Shown: positions 45,541-53,722 of the stretch, in pieces
Numbering within the stretch: position 1 is the stretch's first letter
Layout: every line of letters starts with the position of its first letter
Origin: Mesorhizobium sp. INR15
GTDB lineage: Bacteria; Pseudomonadota; Alphaproteobacteria; Rhizobiales; Rhizobiaceae
Assembly (NCBI RefSeq): GCF_015500075.1
Contig: NZ_CP045496.1
Coordinates: forward strand, 6,272,001 to 6,336,000
Reading direction: 5' to 3'
Length of the DNA stretch: 64,000 nucleotides
Notes under the pieces: model-generated
Told to the model about the DNA's origin: nothing
The model's database searches: none
What the model saw: the letters and a program-made list of their open reading frames with translations, nothing else
Position numbers and translations under genes: made by a program

Positions 45541-46322
45541 GCGCGCTTCTCAAGGTCGAGAATGCGACGATGCGCTTCGGCGGCCTTGTCGCGGTGAACG
45601 ATGTCAGCTTTTCCATCAACAAGGGTTCGGTGCTCGCCATGATCGGCCCGAACGGCGCCGGCAAGTCGACCTTGTTCAATGTCGTCACCGGCGTTTACAC
45701 GGCGACCGCCGGGCGCGTGACGTTCGATGGCGCCGAGATCACCGGCCGGCCGGCCCATGACGTGGTGAAACGCGGCATCGCCCGCACCTTCCAGTCGTCG
45801 CGGCTTTTCTCCGACCTCAGCGTGCTCGACAACGTCATTATCGGCATGCACACCCGCACCAGGACCAGCGTGCTCGACGCCTTGTTTCGCCCGCGCGCAT
45901 CGAAGCGTGAGATGGCTGCCTGTGTCTCCAAGGCCGAGACGCTTTTGCAATCCGGCTCTGGCGACCTGTTCGAGCAGCGCTACCGGCCAGCCGGCGCCCT
46001 GGCGCAAGCGGATCGCCGCCGGCTGGAGATCGCAAGGGCTCTCGCGTCCGAGCCGAAGCTGATCCTGCTGGACGAGCCCTCGGTCGGCATGGACGATACG
46101 GAAACCGATGCGCTCGTCGCCGACATCAAGCGCCTGCGGATTGAACAGCCGGACCTGTCGGTGATCCTGATCGAGCACGACATGCGGGTGGTCGAAGCCT
46201 TCCCCCAACACGTCATCTGTATCGACTACGGCAGCAAGATCGCCGAGGGCGACTTCGCAACCGTACGCGCGGACCGGCGTGTGCAGGAAGCCTATCTCGG
46301 AAAGGCGGCGGCCCATGCTTGA
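45537..46322 (+). CDS. livG: LIV-type ABC ATP-binding protein LivG with altered signature motif
   Basis: A 261-residue ATPase; ATG 45537 overlaps the livM stop by 4 nt. Walker A GPNGAGKS is at 37-44, the Q-loop in FQSSRLF near 85-91, Walker B LILLDEPS at 175-182 and the H-loop in IEHDMRVV. The ABC signature is abnormal: family members have a form of LSYGQQRRLEIARAL, but here residues 154-168 read LAQADRRRLEIARA, losing the Ser/Gly/Gln of the signature. The frame is intact and the rest of the domain is normal, so it may still work as a heterodimer with LivF, whose signature is normal (LSGGEQ). Confidence 0.88.
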   Translation: MSALLKVENATMRFGGLVAVNDVSFSINKGSVLAMIGPNGAGKSTLFNVVTGVYTATAGRVTFDGAEITGRPAHDVVKRGIARTFQSSRLFSDLSVLDNVIIGMHTRTRTSVLDALFRPRASKREMAACVSKAETLLQSGSGDLFEQRYRPAGALAQADRRRLEIARALASEPKLILLDEPSVGMDDTETDALVADIKRLRIEQPDLSVILIEHDMRVVEAFPQHVICIDYGSKIAEGDFATVRADRRVQEAYLGKAAAHA

Positions 46323-47016
46323 GCTGAAGGATGTCGACACCGCCTATGGCGCGGTGCCGATGCTGCGCAACGTGGCCATGAGCATACAGCCAGGGGAGCT
46401 TGTTTGCCTGCTTGGACCGAACGGTGCGGGAAAGACCACCACCTTCATGGCCGTCTGCGGTGTCGTGCCGGCTCAGCGCGGCAAGGTCGAGGTCATGGGC
46501 CAGGACATCGCCAGGCTCGGAACCGAGAACCTCGCAGCACTCGGCGTCGGGCTCGTGCCGGAGGGACGGCGGCTGTTTCCAAGTCTCACCGTGCTGGAAA
46601 ACCTGCGTCTCGGCTACGACGCCGTTTCCCGGCGCGGGCCGAATTTCGAGCCGCAGCTCGACAAGATGTGCGTGCTTTTCCCGCGCATACGCGAACGGCT
46701 GCGCCAGCAGGCCGGCACGCTGTCGGGCGGCGAGCAGGCAATGGTCGCGCTGGCGCGCGCCTTGATCGGCGAGCCGAAGCTTGTGGTGATGGACGAGCCG
46801 TCGCTCGGCCTGTCGCCCAAGCTGATCGGGGAATATTTCGAGATCACGCAAGAGATTCACCGGCGCGGCACGACCATCCTTCTGATCGAGCAGAACGCCG
46901 AGATGGGGCTGAGCATCGCCGACCGGGGCTACGTGCTGGTCAAAGGCAAGGTGGCGCAGGAGGGGCCGGCGCGCGACCTGCTCTCGTCCAAGGCGGCCAA
47001 GAGCCTCTACCTGTAA
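46315..47016 (+). CDS. livF: LIV-type ABC ATP-binding protein LivF
   Basis: A 233-residue ATPase. ATG 46315 overlaps the livG stop by 8 nt, and the domain starts immediately (MLELKDVDTAYGAVPML). It has Walker A GPNGAGKTT, LVPEGRRLFPSLTVLENL (the LivF hallmark after the Q-loop), signature LSGGEQAMVALARAL, Walker B LVVMDEPSLGL and H-loop EQNAEM. It is the last gene of the livHMGF operon. Its intact signature may compensate for the altered one in LivG. Confidence 0.93.
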   Translation: MLELKDVDTAYGAVPMLRNVAMSIQPGELVCLLGPNGAGKTTTFMAVCGVVPAQRGKVEVMGQDIARLGTENLAALGVGLVPEGRRLFPSLTVLENLRLGYDAVSRRGPNFEPQLDKMCVLFPRIRERLRQQAGTLSGGEQAMVALARALIGEPKLVVMDEPSLGLSPKLIGEYFEITQEIHRRGTTILLIEQNAEMGLSIADRGYVLVKGKVAQEGPARDLLSSKAAKSLYL

Positions 47017-47082
47017 GTCCCGGGCACGATCCGTTCCGCACCCCATGCTCTCCACGCAATGTGCAGCAGCCCGCCCCGGCAT

Positions 47083-47097
47083 TTAGGGACAGGCTAA
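47083..47097. promoter_or_regulatory. Candidate LysR box 1 (TTAGG-N5-GCTAA)
   Basis: TTAGG (47083-47087), GACAG, GCTAA (47093-47097) lies about 112 nt upstream of the flavin monooxygenase start. It fits a T-N11-A LysR core and matches the sites at 48523 and 53563. One base of the right arm departs from perfect symmetry. Confidence 0.45.
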
Positions 47098-47208
47098 CCA
47101 CTGCCACATGAAATCATAATTTTCGCGACCCGGCCCCTCCAGTAAACCAACGATCAGACCTCCGCCGCATCCGCGGAAGCTCCCGGATAGCCAGAAAAGG
47201 ACGCCGAA

Positions 47209-48483
47209 ATGTCAGTTGAAAAGGTAGACACGCTCGTTGTCGGCTGTGGCCAGGCGGGGGTGGCCATGAGCGAGCACCTGAGCAAATGCGGCGTGCCTCA
47301 TCTTATCCTTGAACGGCACCGCATTGCCGAACGCTGGCGCTCGGAAAGATGGGACTCCCTGGTTGCCAACGGACCGGCCTGGCACGACCGTTTCCCGGGC
47401 ATGGAGTTTCCCGGCGCGCACGCCGATGCCTTTGTCTCCAAGGAAAAGGTTGCGGACTATTTTGTCGCCTATGCCGAGCAGATCGCTGCCCCTGTCCGCT
47501 GCGGCGTGGAGGTCACGGATGTGCAACGCAATGTCGGCCGACCGGGCTTTCGCGTCGAAACCTCGGATGGCGTGATCGAGGCCAGCAACATTGTCGCCGC
47601 CACCGGACCTTTCCAGCATCCCGTGACCCCAGGCGTTGTTCCCGAAACCGCCGGACTTATGCAGATCCATTCCAGCGCCTATCACAATCCCGGCCAGTTG
47701 CCCGAGGGCGCGGTGCTGGTGGTTGGCGCCGGCTCTTCGGGAGTGCAGATCGCCGACGAACTCCAGCGTTCGGGAAAGCAGGTGTATCTCTCGGTCGGGC
47801 CACACGACCGCCCTCCCCGCGCCTATCGCGGGCGCGACTTCTGCTGGTGGCTGGGGGTTCTGGGCAAGTGGGACGCCGAGACGCCGGGACCTGGCACCGA
47901 ACATGTCACGATCGCGGTGAGCGGAGCGCGCGGCGGCCAGACGATCGACTTCCGCAATCTGGCGGCACAAGGCATGACGCTGGTCGGCCGCACGGAATCC
48001 TACAAGAACGGTGTGATGACATTCGCGCCCGATCTTGGCGAGAACATCGCGCGCGGTGATGCCAATTACCTGTCGCTGCTGGATGAGGCCGACGCCTATC
48101 TGGTGCGCAATGGCCTGGCACTTCCGGAAGAGCCCGATGCCCGCGAGTTCCTGCCGGACCCGCAATGCGTAACCGATCCCATTCTCGATCTGAACCTGAC
48201 TGGCGCCGGGATCACCGCGATCATCTGGGCGACAGGCTATGCCGTTGACTACAGCTGGCTGAAGGTTGGCGCCTTCGATGAGAAAGGCAGGCCCAGGCAT
48301 CAGCGCGGTGTGTCGGCCGAGCCCGGCATCTATTTCCTCGGGCTGCCATGGCAGTCGCGCCGGGGTTCCAGTTTCATCTGGGGTGTCTGGCACGACGCCA
48401 AGCATCTGGCCGACCGCATTTCCACACAGCGCAAGTATCTGGCCTACGATGCCGCCATGCGAAGTGAAACCGAGGACGCATAA
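47209..48483 (+). CDS. Flavin-containing NAD(P)H-dependent monooxygenase-type oxidoreductase
   Basis: A 424-residue two-dinucleotide-binding flavoprotein. The FAD site is VVGCGQAGVAMSEHL at about 9-23 and the NADPH site VVGAGSSGVQIADEL near 178-192, with ATGPFQHP between them and ATGYAVDYSWL late. The layout matches the CzcO/YUC-like group that oxygenates amines, sulfur compounds or ketones, though the exact FMO FxGxxxHxxx motif is not clear. GAAAAGGACG lies before the ATG. It is alone between livF and the RidA gene and has its own candidate LysR box. Confidence 0.86.
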   Translation: MSVEKVDTLVVGCGQAGVAMSEHLSKCGVPHLILERHRIAERWRSERWDSLVANGPAWHDRFPGMEFPGAHADAFVSKEKVADYFVAYAEQIAAPVRCGVEVTDVQRNVGRPGFRVETSDGVIEASNIVAATGPFQHPVTPGVVPETAGLMQIHSSAYHNPGQLPEGAVLVVGAGSSGVQIADELQRSGKQVYLSVGPHDRPPRAYRGRDFCWWLGVLGKWDAETPGPGTEHVTIAVSGARGGQTIDFRNLAAQGMTLVGRTESYKNGVMTFAPDLGENIARGDANYLSLLDEADAYLVRNGLALPEEPDAREFLPDPQCVTDPILDLNLTGAGITAIIWATGYAVDYSWLKVGAFDEKGRPRHQRGVSAEPGIYFLGLPWQSRRGSSFIWGVWHDAKHLADRISTQRKYLAYDAAMRSETEDA

Positions 48484-48522
48484 CTGGAACAGGCTAGGCG
48501 ACGTCGCGTTTCGCGCGCCTGA

Positions 48523-48537
48523 TTAGGAGCGTCCTTA
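48523..48537. promoter_or_regulatory. Candidate LysR box 2 (TTAGG-N5-CCTTA)
   Basis: TTAGG (48523-48527), AGCGT, CCTTA (48533-48537) lies about 147 nt upstream of the RidA start. One base of the right arm deviates from perfect symmetry. Same spacing as the other two sites. Confidence 0.45.
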
Positions 48538-48683
48538 GCAGGGATGAGAAAGACTGTTCTTCAAAGTTTGTCCGCGCTGTGGATATCTGACCGGGACACG
48601 CGGGCTTGGTCCCGGCGCATCTTCGCCAAGGAAGCGTCGGGCAACGGATGTCCGGCCCTGAGCCCTACCTGATGGAGACCAAG

Positions 48684-49100
48684 ATGGCGCATATCCGAAT
48701 TCGTCCTTTCAACACCAAGGACACCTATCCCGAGCAGAAGCTCGACAACGATCTGTGCCAGGCGGTTGTCACGCGGGGCGGCAGAACAGTCTATCTGCGC
48801 GGCCAGTGCCCGCAGGATCTCGACACCGCCAAGAATATCGGAAGCCATGATCCGGTCGAGCAGACGCACAAGGTCATGCAGAACATCCGGCAGCTCATCG
48901 AGGAGTGCGGCGGCACGATGGAGCACCTGGTCAAGGTCGTCGTCTACATCACCGACGTGCGCTACCGCGAGGCGGTCTATCGGACGATGGGCGAATACAT
49001 CAAGGGCGTGCACCCGGTTTCGACGGGCCTCGTCGTGCAGGCCCTGGCGCGGCCCGACTGGCTGGTCGAGATCGACGGCACCGCCGTCATTCCGGACTGA
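48684..49100 (+). CDS. RidA/YjgF family enamine-imine deaminase-like protein
   Basis: A 138-residue protein; ATG 48684 has a GGAGA site 5 nt upstream and is the start of the domain. Family features are LCQAVVTRGGRTVYLRGQCPQD, VMQNIRQLIEECGGTMEHLVKVVVYITD and RPDWLVEIDGTAVI. The usual C-terminal Arg-Xn-Glu active-site arrangement is partly visible (Glu in VEIDGTA). RidA proteins hydrolyse reactive enamine/imine intermediates produced by amino-acid oxidising or lyase enzymes, which fits the flavoprotein-rich surroundings. It starts an operon with the DUF1028 and aldehyde dehydrogenase genes. Confidence 0.88.
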   Translation: MAHIRIRPFNTKDTYPEQKLDNDLCQAVVTRGGRTVYLRGQCPQDLDTAKNIGSHDPVEQTHKVMQNIRQLIEECGGTMEHLVKVVVYITDVRYREAVYRTMGEYIKGVHPVSTGLVVQALARPDWLVEIDGTAVIPD

Positions 49101-49104
49101 TGCC

Positions 49105-49779
49105 ATGACCTTTTCGATTGTCGCGCGATGCGAACGCACGGGCATGTTCGGGGTCGCAGTCTCATCATCCTCGCCAGCGGTGGCGGCACGCTGCGCGTAT
49201 GCACAGGCCGGGACGGGCGCCGTCGCCAGCCAGAACGTGACGGATCCTACACTTGGCTTGCGCGCGCTGGACCTGATGGCAAGAGGCGCCTCTGCCTTAG
49301 AGGCGGTGGCCATCCTGAAGCGGACAAATGCCAACATGGAATTCCGCCAACTTCTCGCCGTCGGCGCCGATGGCGTCAGCGCGATCCATTCCGGCACCAA
49401 GGCATTGGGCATCTGGGCGGAAGCGCGGGGAGCCAATGTCGCCTGTGGCGGCAACCTGCTCGCCAACAGCAATGTTCCGCAGGCGATGGTTGATTTCTTC
49501 GTCGCCTCCGAAGGCGAACTCGGCGACCGGCTGATCGGCGCGATGCGCGCCGCGCTCAAGGCGGGAGGCGAAGCAGGCCCTGTCCGCTCGGCTGGCCTCA
49601 AGCTGGTGCTTGAGGTGAGCTGGCCGGTGGCCGATCTGCGCTGCGACTGGAGCGAAGATTGTCCGATCGAACAGCTGGCGACGTTGTGGGAGATCTACAA
49701 GCCACAGCTCGATGCCTATGTGACCCGGGCCATGAACCCTTCAGGTGCGCCGAGCTACGGCGTGCCCGGTGACGAATAG
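49105..49779 (+). CDS. DUF1028 family Ntn-hydrolase-like protein
   Basis: A 224-residue protein, 4 nt after the RidA stop. The start MTFSIVARCERTGMFGVAVSSSSPAVAARCAYA is the DUF1028 signature; the family has a predicted Ntn-hydrolase fold. Later segments VTDPTLGLRALDLMARG and FRQLLAVGADGVSAIHSG also match. The C-terminus has LRCDWSEDCPIEQLATLWEIYKPQ. The reaction is unknown. DUF1028 genes often accompany RidA and amidohydrolase genes, as here, suggesting an amide or imine substrate; that is inference. Confidence 0.85.
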   Translation: MTFSIVARCERTGMFGVAVSSSSPAVAARCAYAQAGTGAVASQNVTDPTLGLRALDLMARGASALEAVAILKRTNANMEFRQLLAVGADGVSAIHSGTKALGIWAEARGANVACGGNLLANSNVPQAMVDFFVASEGELGDRLIGAMRAALKAGGEAGPVRSAGLKLVLEVSWPVADLRCDWSEDCPIEQLATLWEIYKPQLDAYVTRAMNPSGAPSYGVPGDE

Positions 49780-49803
49780 ACGAACCATTCCAGGGAACCT
49801 GTC

Positions 49804-51294
49804 ATGAGCGAGCTCAGCCACAAGGATTGGATCGGCAAGGCGTCGGCGATCCGCTTTCGCGACAAAGCCTTCATCGACGGAAAGTCGGTTCCCGCCCGCT
49901 CCGGCAGGACTTTTGCCAGCATCAATCCGGCCACCGGTGAAACGCTTGCAGAGGTGGCGTCCTGCGGCGAGGAAGATATCGACATCGCGGTCAGCGCCGC
50001 ACGCCGGAGCTTCGAATCCGGCGCCTGGTCAAGAGCCAGCCCTTCGCATCGCAAGGATGTGCTGCTGCGCCTGGCGCAATTGCTGCGTGAAAACCTGCAC
50101 GAGCTCGCCCTGCTTGAATCGCTCGACATGGGCAAGCTGGTCAAGGACGCGGCCAGCGTTGACGTTCCTGGTTCGGCTGCGATTTTCCAGTGGTACGGCG
50201 AGGCCATCGACAAGATTTACGATGAAGTGGCACCGACCGGCGAAGGCGACCTTGTGCTGGTGCGCCGCGAGCCGCTGGGTGTTGTCGGCGCTGTTGTGCC
50301 GTGGAATTTTCCGCTGGATATGGCCACCTGGAAATGCGCGCCCGCACTCGCGGCCGGCAATTCGGTGGTGCTGAAGCCCGCCGAGCAGTCGCCGTTCTCG
50401 GCGCTGCGGCTTGCGGAACTCGCCATGGAAGCGGGCTTGCCGGCCGGCGTGCTGAATGTGGTGCCCGGATTTGGCGAGACCGCAGGTCAGGCGCTCGGCC
50501 GTCACACTGATGTGGACTGCCTCGCCTTCACCGGCTCCACGACCGTCGGCAAGATGTTCCTGCAGTATTCCGGCCAGTCGAACATGAAGCAGGTTTGGCT
50601 GGAGACCGGCGGCAAGAGCCCCAATCTCGTTTTCGCCGACTGCGGCAACCTCGATACGGCGGCCGACATGGCCGCATTCGGCATTTTCTTCAACCAGGGC
50701 GAAGTGTGCTCGGCCAATTCGCGGTTGCTCGTGCAGCGCGGCATCAAGGACGCATTTGTCGAAAAGCTGGTGCAGCGGGCCAAGGCCATGCAGCCGGGAG
50801 ACCCGCTCGATCCGGCCTCGAAGATGGGCGCCATGGTCGATGCCCGCCATGCCGCCAACGTCATGCGTTTCGTCGAGGCGGGAAAGAAGACCGCGCGGCT
50901 TGTCACAGGCGGAGATCAGGTCACCATCAATGGCCGCGGCAGCTTCATCGAGCCCACCATCTTCGACGATGTCAGGGATAGTGATCCGCTGGCGCGCGAC
51001 GAGATTTTTGGGCCGGTGCTTTCAGTGATCGCCTTCGACGATGAGGAGGAAGCAATCCGCATCGCCAATGACAGCCCCTATGGCCTGGCCGCATCGCTAT
51101 GGACGGACAGCCTGTCACGAGCCCACCGCGTCGCGGGACGGCTGCGTGCCGGAACTGTCTCGGTCAACACCGTCGATGCCTTGAGCCCGATGACGCCTTT
51201 CGGCGGCGTCAAGCAATCCGGTTTTGGCCGTGACCTCTCGCTGCATGCGCTCGACAAATACACCACGCTCAAAACCACCTGGATCAAGTACTGA
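49804..51294 (+). CDS. NAD(P)-dependent aldehyde dehydrogenase (PuuC-like)
   Basis: A 496-residue ALDH with Asn168 (VPWNFP), catalytic Glu267 (LETGGKSPN) and Cys302 (GEVCSANSR), plus the cofactor region FTGSTTVGK (243-250). The DSLSRAHRVAGRLRAGTVSVN and FGGVKQSGFGRD C-terminal motifs are typical. Closest in style to gamma-glutamyl-gamma-aminobutyraldehyde dehydrogenase (PuuC) and betaine-aldehyde dehydrogenase-type enzymes, so an amino-aldehyde derived from an amine is plausible. It follows DUF1028 by 24 nt in the same operon. Confidence 0.92.
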   Translation: MSELSHKDWIGKASAIRFRDKAFIDGKSVPARSGRTFASINPATGETLAEVASCGEEDIDIAVSAARRSFESGAWSRASPSHRKDVLLRLAQLLRENLHELALLESLDMGKLVKDAASVDVPGSAAIFQWYGEAIDKIYDEVAPTGEGDLVLVRREPLGVVGAVVPWNFPLDMATWKCAPALAAGNSVVLKPAEQSPFSALRLAELAMEAGLPAGVLNVVPGFGETAGQALGRHTDVDCLAFTGSTTVGKMFLQYSGQSNMKQVWLETGGKSPNLVFADCGNLDTAADMAAFGIFFNQGEVCSANSRLLVQRGIKDAFVEKLVQRAKAMQPGDPLDPASKMGAMVDARHAANVMRFVEAGKKTARLVTGGDQVTINGRGSFIEPTIFDDVRDSDPLARDEIFGPVLSVIAFDDEEEAIRIANDSPYGLAASLWTDSLSRAHRVAGRLRAGTVSVNTVDALSPMTPFGGVKQSGFGRDLSLHALDKYTTLKTTWIKY

Positions 51295-51342
51295 TGAGGG
51301 CGGAGGCTTGATTGAAGCCCCGGAAACGGCAACATAGCCGCC

Positions 51343-52278
51343 ATGCCGCTGCGTTTCACCCTGAGACAGCTTGAATACTTCGTCGCTGTGGGCGAGGCAG
51401 GATCCATTGCCAAGGCCGCCGATCAGGTCAACGTGTCGCCGCCCTCGATTTCGGCGTCCATCGCACAGCTCGAGATCGAATTCGGCGTCGAGCTTTTCGT
51501 CCGCAAGCACTCGCATGGCCTGTCACTGACAGCCGCTGGCCGGGTCTTCCTCAAGGAAGCCCAGAAGTTGCTGAGCGATGCGGACGCCTTGCACGACGTG
51601 GCCGGCGACCTCGCCAACAAGGTCAGGGGTCCCCTGGCCATAGGCTGCCTGCTGACCTTCGCGCAGATCATCCTGCCTTCGCTGCGGCGCAAGTTCGAAC
51701 AGGAATATCCAGACGTCCGGATCCGCCAGTTCGAGCGCAATCAGGGCCAGTTGCTCGAAATGTTGCAGCGGGGCGAAATCGAAGTCGCGCTGACCTATGA
51801 TCTTGAACTGTCTCAGGACATGAGTTTCGAGCCGCTGATGCTGGTGCCGGCCTATGTCATGCTGCCGCCCGGCCACCGCTTCGCCGGCAAGGCGTCGATT
51901 ACCCCGGACGAACTCGCTGACGAGCCGATGGTGCTTCTGGACCTGCCGTTCAGCCGCGAATACTTCCTCTCCGCCTTCCAGCAGAAGGGGTTGCGGCCCA
52001 ACATCGCGGAGCGGACCGGCGACATCGCCGCGATGCGTTCCATGGTGGCCAACGGCTTCGGCTATGGCATCGCCAACATGAGGCCGCTGAATACACTCGC
52101 GCCGGACGGCAAGCCGCTGATTTTCGTGCCTCTCGCCGGCGATCTTCGGCCTCTGACGATGGGCATCGCGCTGCCGAATGCCGACCATCGAACCCAGAGC
52201 GTCAAGGCATTCATCGCCCATTGCCGGCGTTTCGTGGTCGAGCAAGGCGTGTTCGGCAGCGAGCGGGTGGTGGAGTAG
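51343..52278 (+). CDS. LysR-family regulator of the amine-oxidation locus (inferred)
   Basis: A 311-residue LysR protein. The HTH is at about 3-62 (LRQLEYFVAVGEAGSIAKAADQVNVSPPSISASIAQLE) and the effector domain runs from about 90 to 300 (GPLAIGCLLTFAQIILPSLRRKF, VALTYDLEL, MLPPGHRFAG). It is 48 nt after the aldehyde dehydrogenase and before the convergent argE-like gene. It is the only LysR gene in this block, which makes it the best candidate to bind the three TTAGG-N5-(C/G)CT(A/T)A sites at 47083, 48523 and 53563. Confidence 0.9.
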   Translation: MPLRFTLRQLEYFVAVGEAGSIAKAADQVNVSPPSISASIAQLEIEFGVELFVRKHSHGLSLTAAGRVFLKEAQKLLSDADALHDVAGDLANKVRGPLAIGCLLTFAQIILPSLRRKFEQEYPDVRIRQFERNQGQLLEMLQRGEIEVALTYDLELSQDMSFEPLMLVPAYVMLPPGHRFAGKASITPDELADEPMVLLDLPFSREYFLSAFQQKGLRPNIAERTGDIAAMRSMVANGFGYGIANMRPLNTLAPDGKPLIFVPLAGDLRPLTMGIALPNADHRTQSVKAFIAHCRRFVVEQGVFGSERVVE

Positions 52279-52290
52279 TCCAGCGGCGTC

Positions 52291-53448
52291 TTACACCGCG
52301 CCGGCTACGAGCCTCCGCAGCAGCTTTTCCAGCATGTCGTCACAACGCCGCATCTGCTCGCGGCTGACGAATTCATCCGGCTTGTGCCCCTGCGCCATCG
52401 ATCCCGGGCCGCAGACAACCGTCGGCGTGCCCAGGTCGCGGCTGAACAACCCGCCTTCGGTGCCGAAAGCGACCTTGATGGTACCGTTGCCGCCGGTCAG
52501 CGATTTGACGAAAGCGACCGCCTGGGAATTCGCCGGCGTGTCGAGGCCGGGATAGGTGTTGAATATCTCGATATCGATCGCCGCCTCGGGCGCGATCGCC
52601 GACGCATCGGCAACAATGCGCGCCGCGTCGCCGCGAATGCGATCGAGAATCTCGACCGGGTTATCGGCCGCGATGTTGCGGATCTCGAAATCGATCCGGC
52701 AGAGGTTCGGCACGATGTTTAGCGCCACGCCGGCATTCATCCTGCCGACATGGACGGTTGTGTAGGGAATGTCGTAGTCGCCGTCGCGCTCGCCATGCTG
52801 TTCCAGCCGATCCTGCTCGCGGCGCAAGGCGGAGACGAAATCGCAGCCAAGGTGGATGGCGTTGAGGGCGAGTGGTGCCAGCGCCGAATGGCCTTCGCGC
52901 CCCTTGCAGGTGGCATGCGCGCCAACCTTGCCCTTGTGACCGGTCGCGACCTGCATCTCGGTCGGTTCGCCAATGATGCACAACAGCGGCCGCTGCGGTG
53001 CGCCCTGCAGCATTTCGATCAGGCTGCGGACACCGACGCAGCCGATTTCCTCATCATAGGACAGCGCCAGGTGCAGCGGCGTCTTCAACTCCATCGTCGC
53101 TGCCTTGAGGCAGGCAGCGACGGCCGAGGCAACGAAGCCCTTCATGTCGGCGGCGCCTCGTCCATAGAGCCGGCCGTCCCGATCGGTCATCTCAAATGGC
53201 GGCAGGGTCCAGTCCTGGCCATCGATCGGGACAACATCGGTGTGACCGGACAGCATGATGCCGGGGGTGCCCGCCGGGCCGATGGTGGCGAAAAGGTTGG
53301 CCTTGTGGCCATCCTCGCTGTGAATGATCTGGCTGGCGACACCAGCCGCCTCCAGCAACCCGGCAACATAGTTGATCAGCGCGAGATTGGAGTCCCGGCT
53401 GACCGTGGGAAACGCGATGAGTTGATCGAGAATCTGAATGCTGTCCAT
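52291..53448 (-). CDS. argE: ArgE-type N-acetylornithine deacetylase / M20 peptidase
   Basis: A 385-residue M20 metallohydrolase; ATG 53448 is the start of the domain (MDSIQILDQLIAFPTVSRDS). Metal and catalytic residues are His69 and Asp71 (SGHTDVVP), bridging Asp101 (GAADMKGF), Glu133-Glu134 (YDEEIG), and a later EPTEMQ segment and GHKPDEFV His. The length matches ArgE, and the true enzyme frees ornithine from N-acetylornithine. Being divergent from the TMADH-like gene with a shared candidate operator, it might instead deacylate another N-acyl amino acid in the local pathway. Confidence 0.88.
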   Translation of the reverse strand: MDSIQILDQLIAFPTVSRDSNLALINYVAGLLEAAGVASQIIHSEDGHKANLFATIGPAGTPGIMLSGHTDVVPIDGQDWTLPPFEMTDRDGRLYGRGAADMKGFVASAVAACLKAATMELKTPLHLALSYDEEIGCVGVRSLIEMLQGAPQRPLLCIIGEPTEMQVATGHKGKVGAHATCKGREGHSALAPLALNAIHLGCDFVSALRREQDRLEQHGERDGDYDIPYTTVHVGRMNAGVALNIVPNLCRIDFEIRNIAADNPVEILDRIRGDAARIVADASAIAPEAAIDIEIFNTYPGLDTPANSQAVAFVKSLTGGNGTIKVAFGTEGGLFSRDLGTPTVVCGPGSMAQGHKPDEFVSREQMRRCDDMLEKLLRRLVAGAV

Positions 53449-53562
53449 GCGTCGTGTCTCGTGCCTGTCGACCCTGACTATCACGGGTCCGCGCCAATCC
53501 TGAATTCGCATTTGGCTCAGCGCGGCTTCACCTGATGCTAATGATGCCCGTCGCCGTATCGC

Positions 53563-53577
53563 TTAGGCCGTTCCTAA
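53563..53577. promoter_or_regulatory. Candidate LysR box 3 (TTAGG-N5-CCTAA)
   Basis: TTAGG (53563-53567), CCGTT, CCTAA (53573-53577) is a perfect inverted repeat in the 274-nt divergent region between the argE-like and TMADH-like genes, 115 nt from the former and about 146 nt from the latter. It fits T-N11-A. Confidence 0.55.
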
Positions 53578-53722
53578 TCGTAGCGGAAGAAATCTCTAGT
53601 TTTCCGCCGCGCGCCTCGTCCTATGAGTAGCCTGACGGAACCACCCCGATGGCGAGGACCACGAATTGGTCCACACGCCGGCTCGCGCTATTGCCGAGCA
53701 GGGACACAGGGAGGGAATACGC

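Noticed and set aside
44223..46322. A 699-residue frame that looks like a fusion ending in LivG
   Set aside because: Only the last 261 residues (from ATG 45537) are LivG; the rest is an out-of-frame reading of livH and livM.
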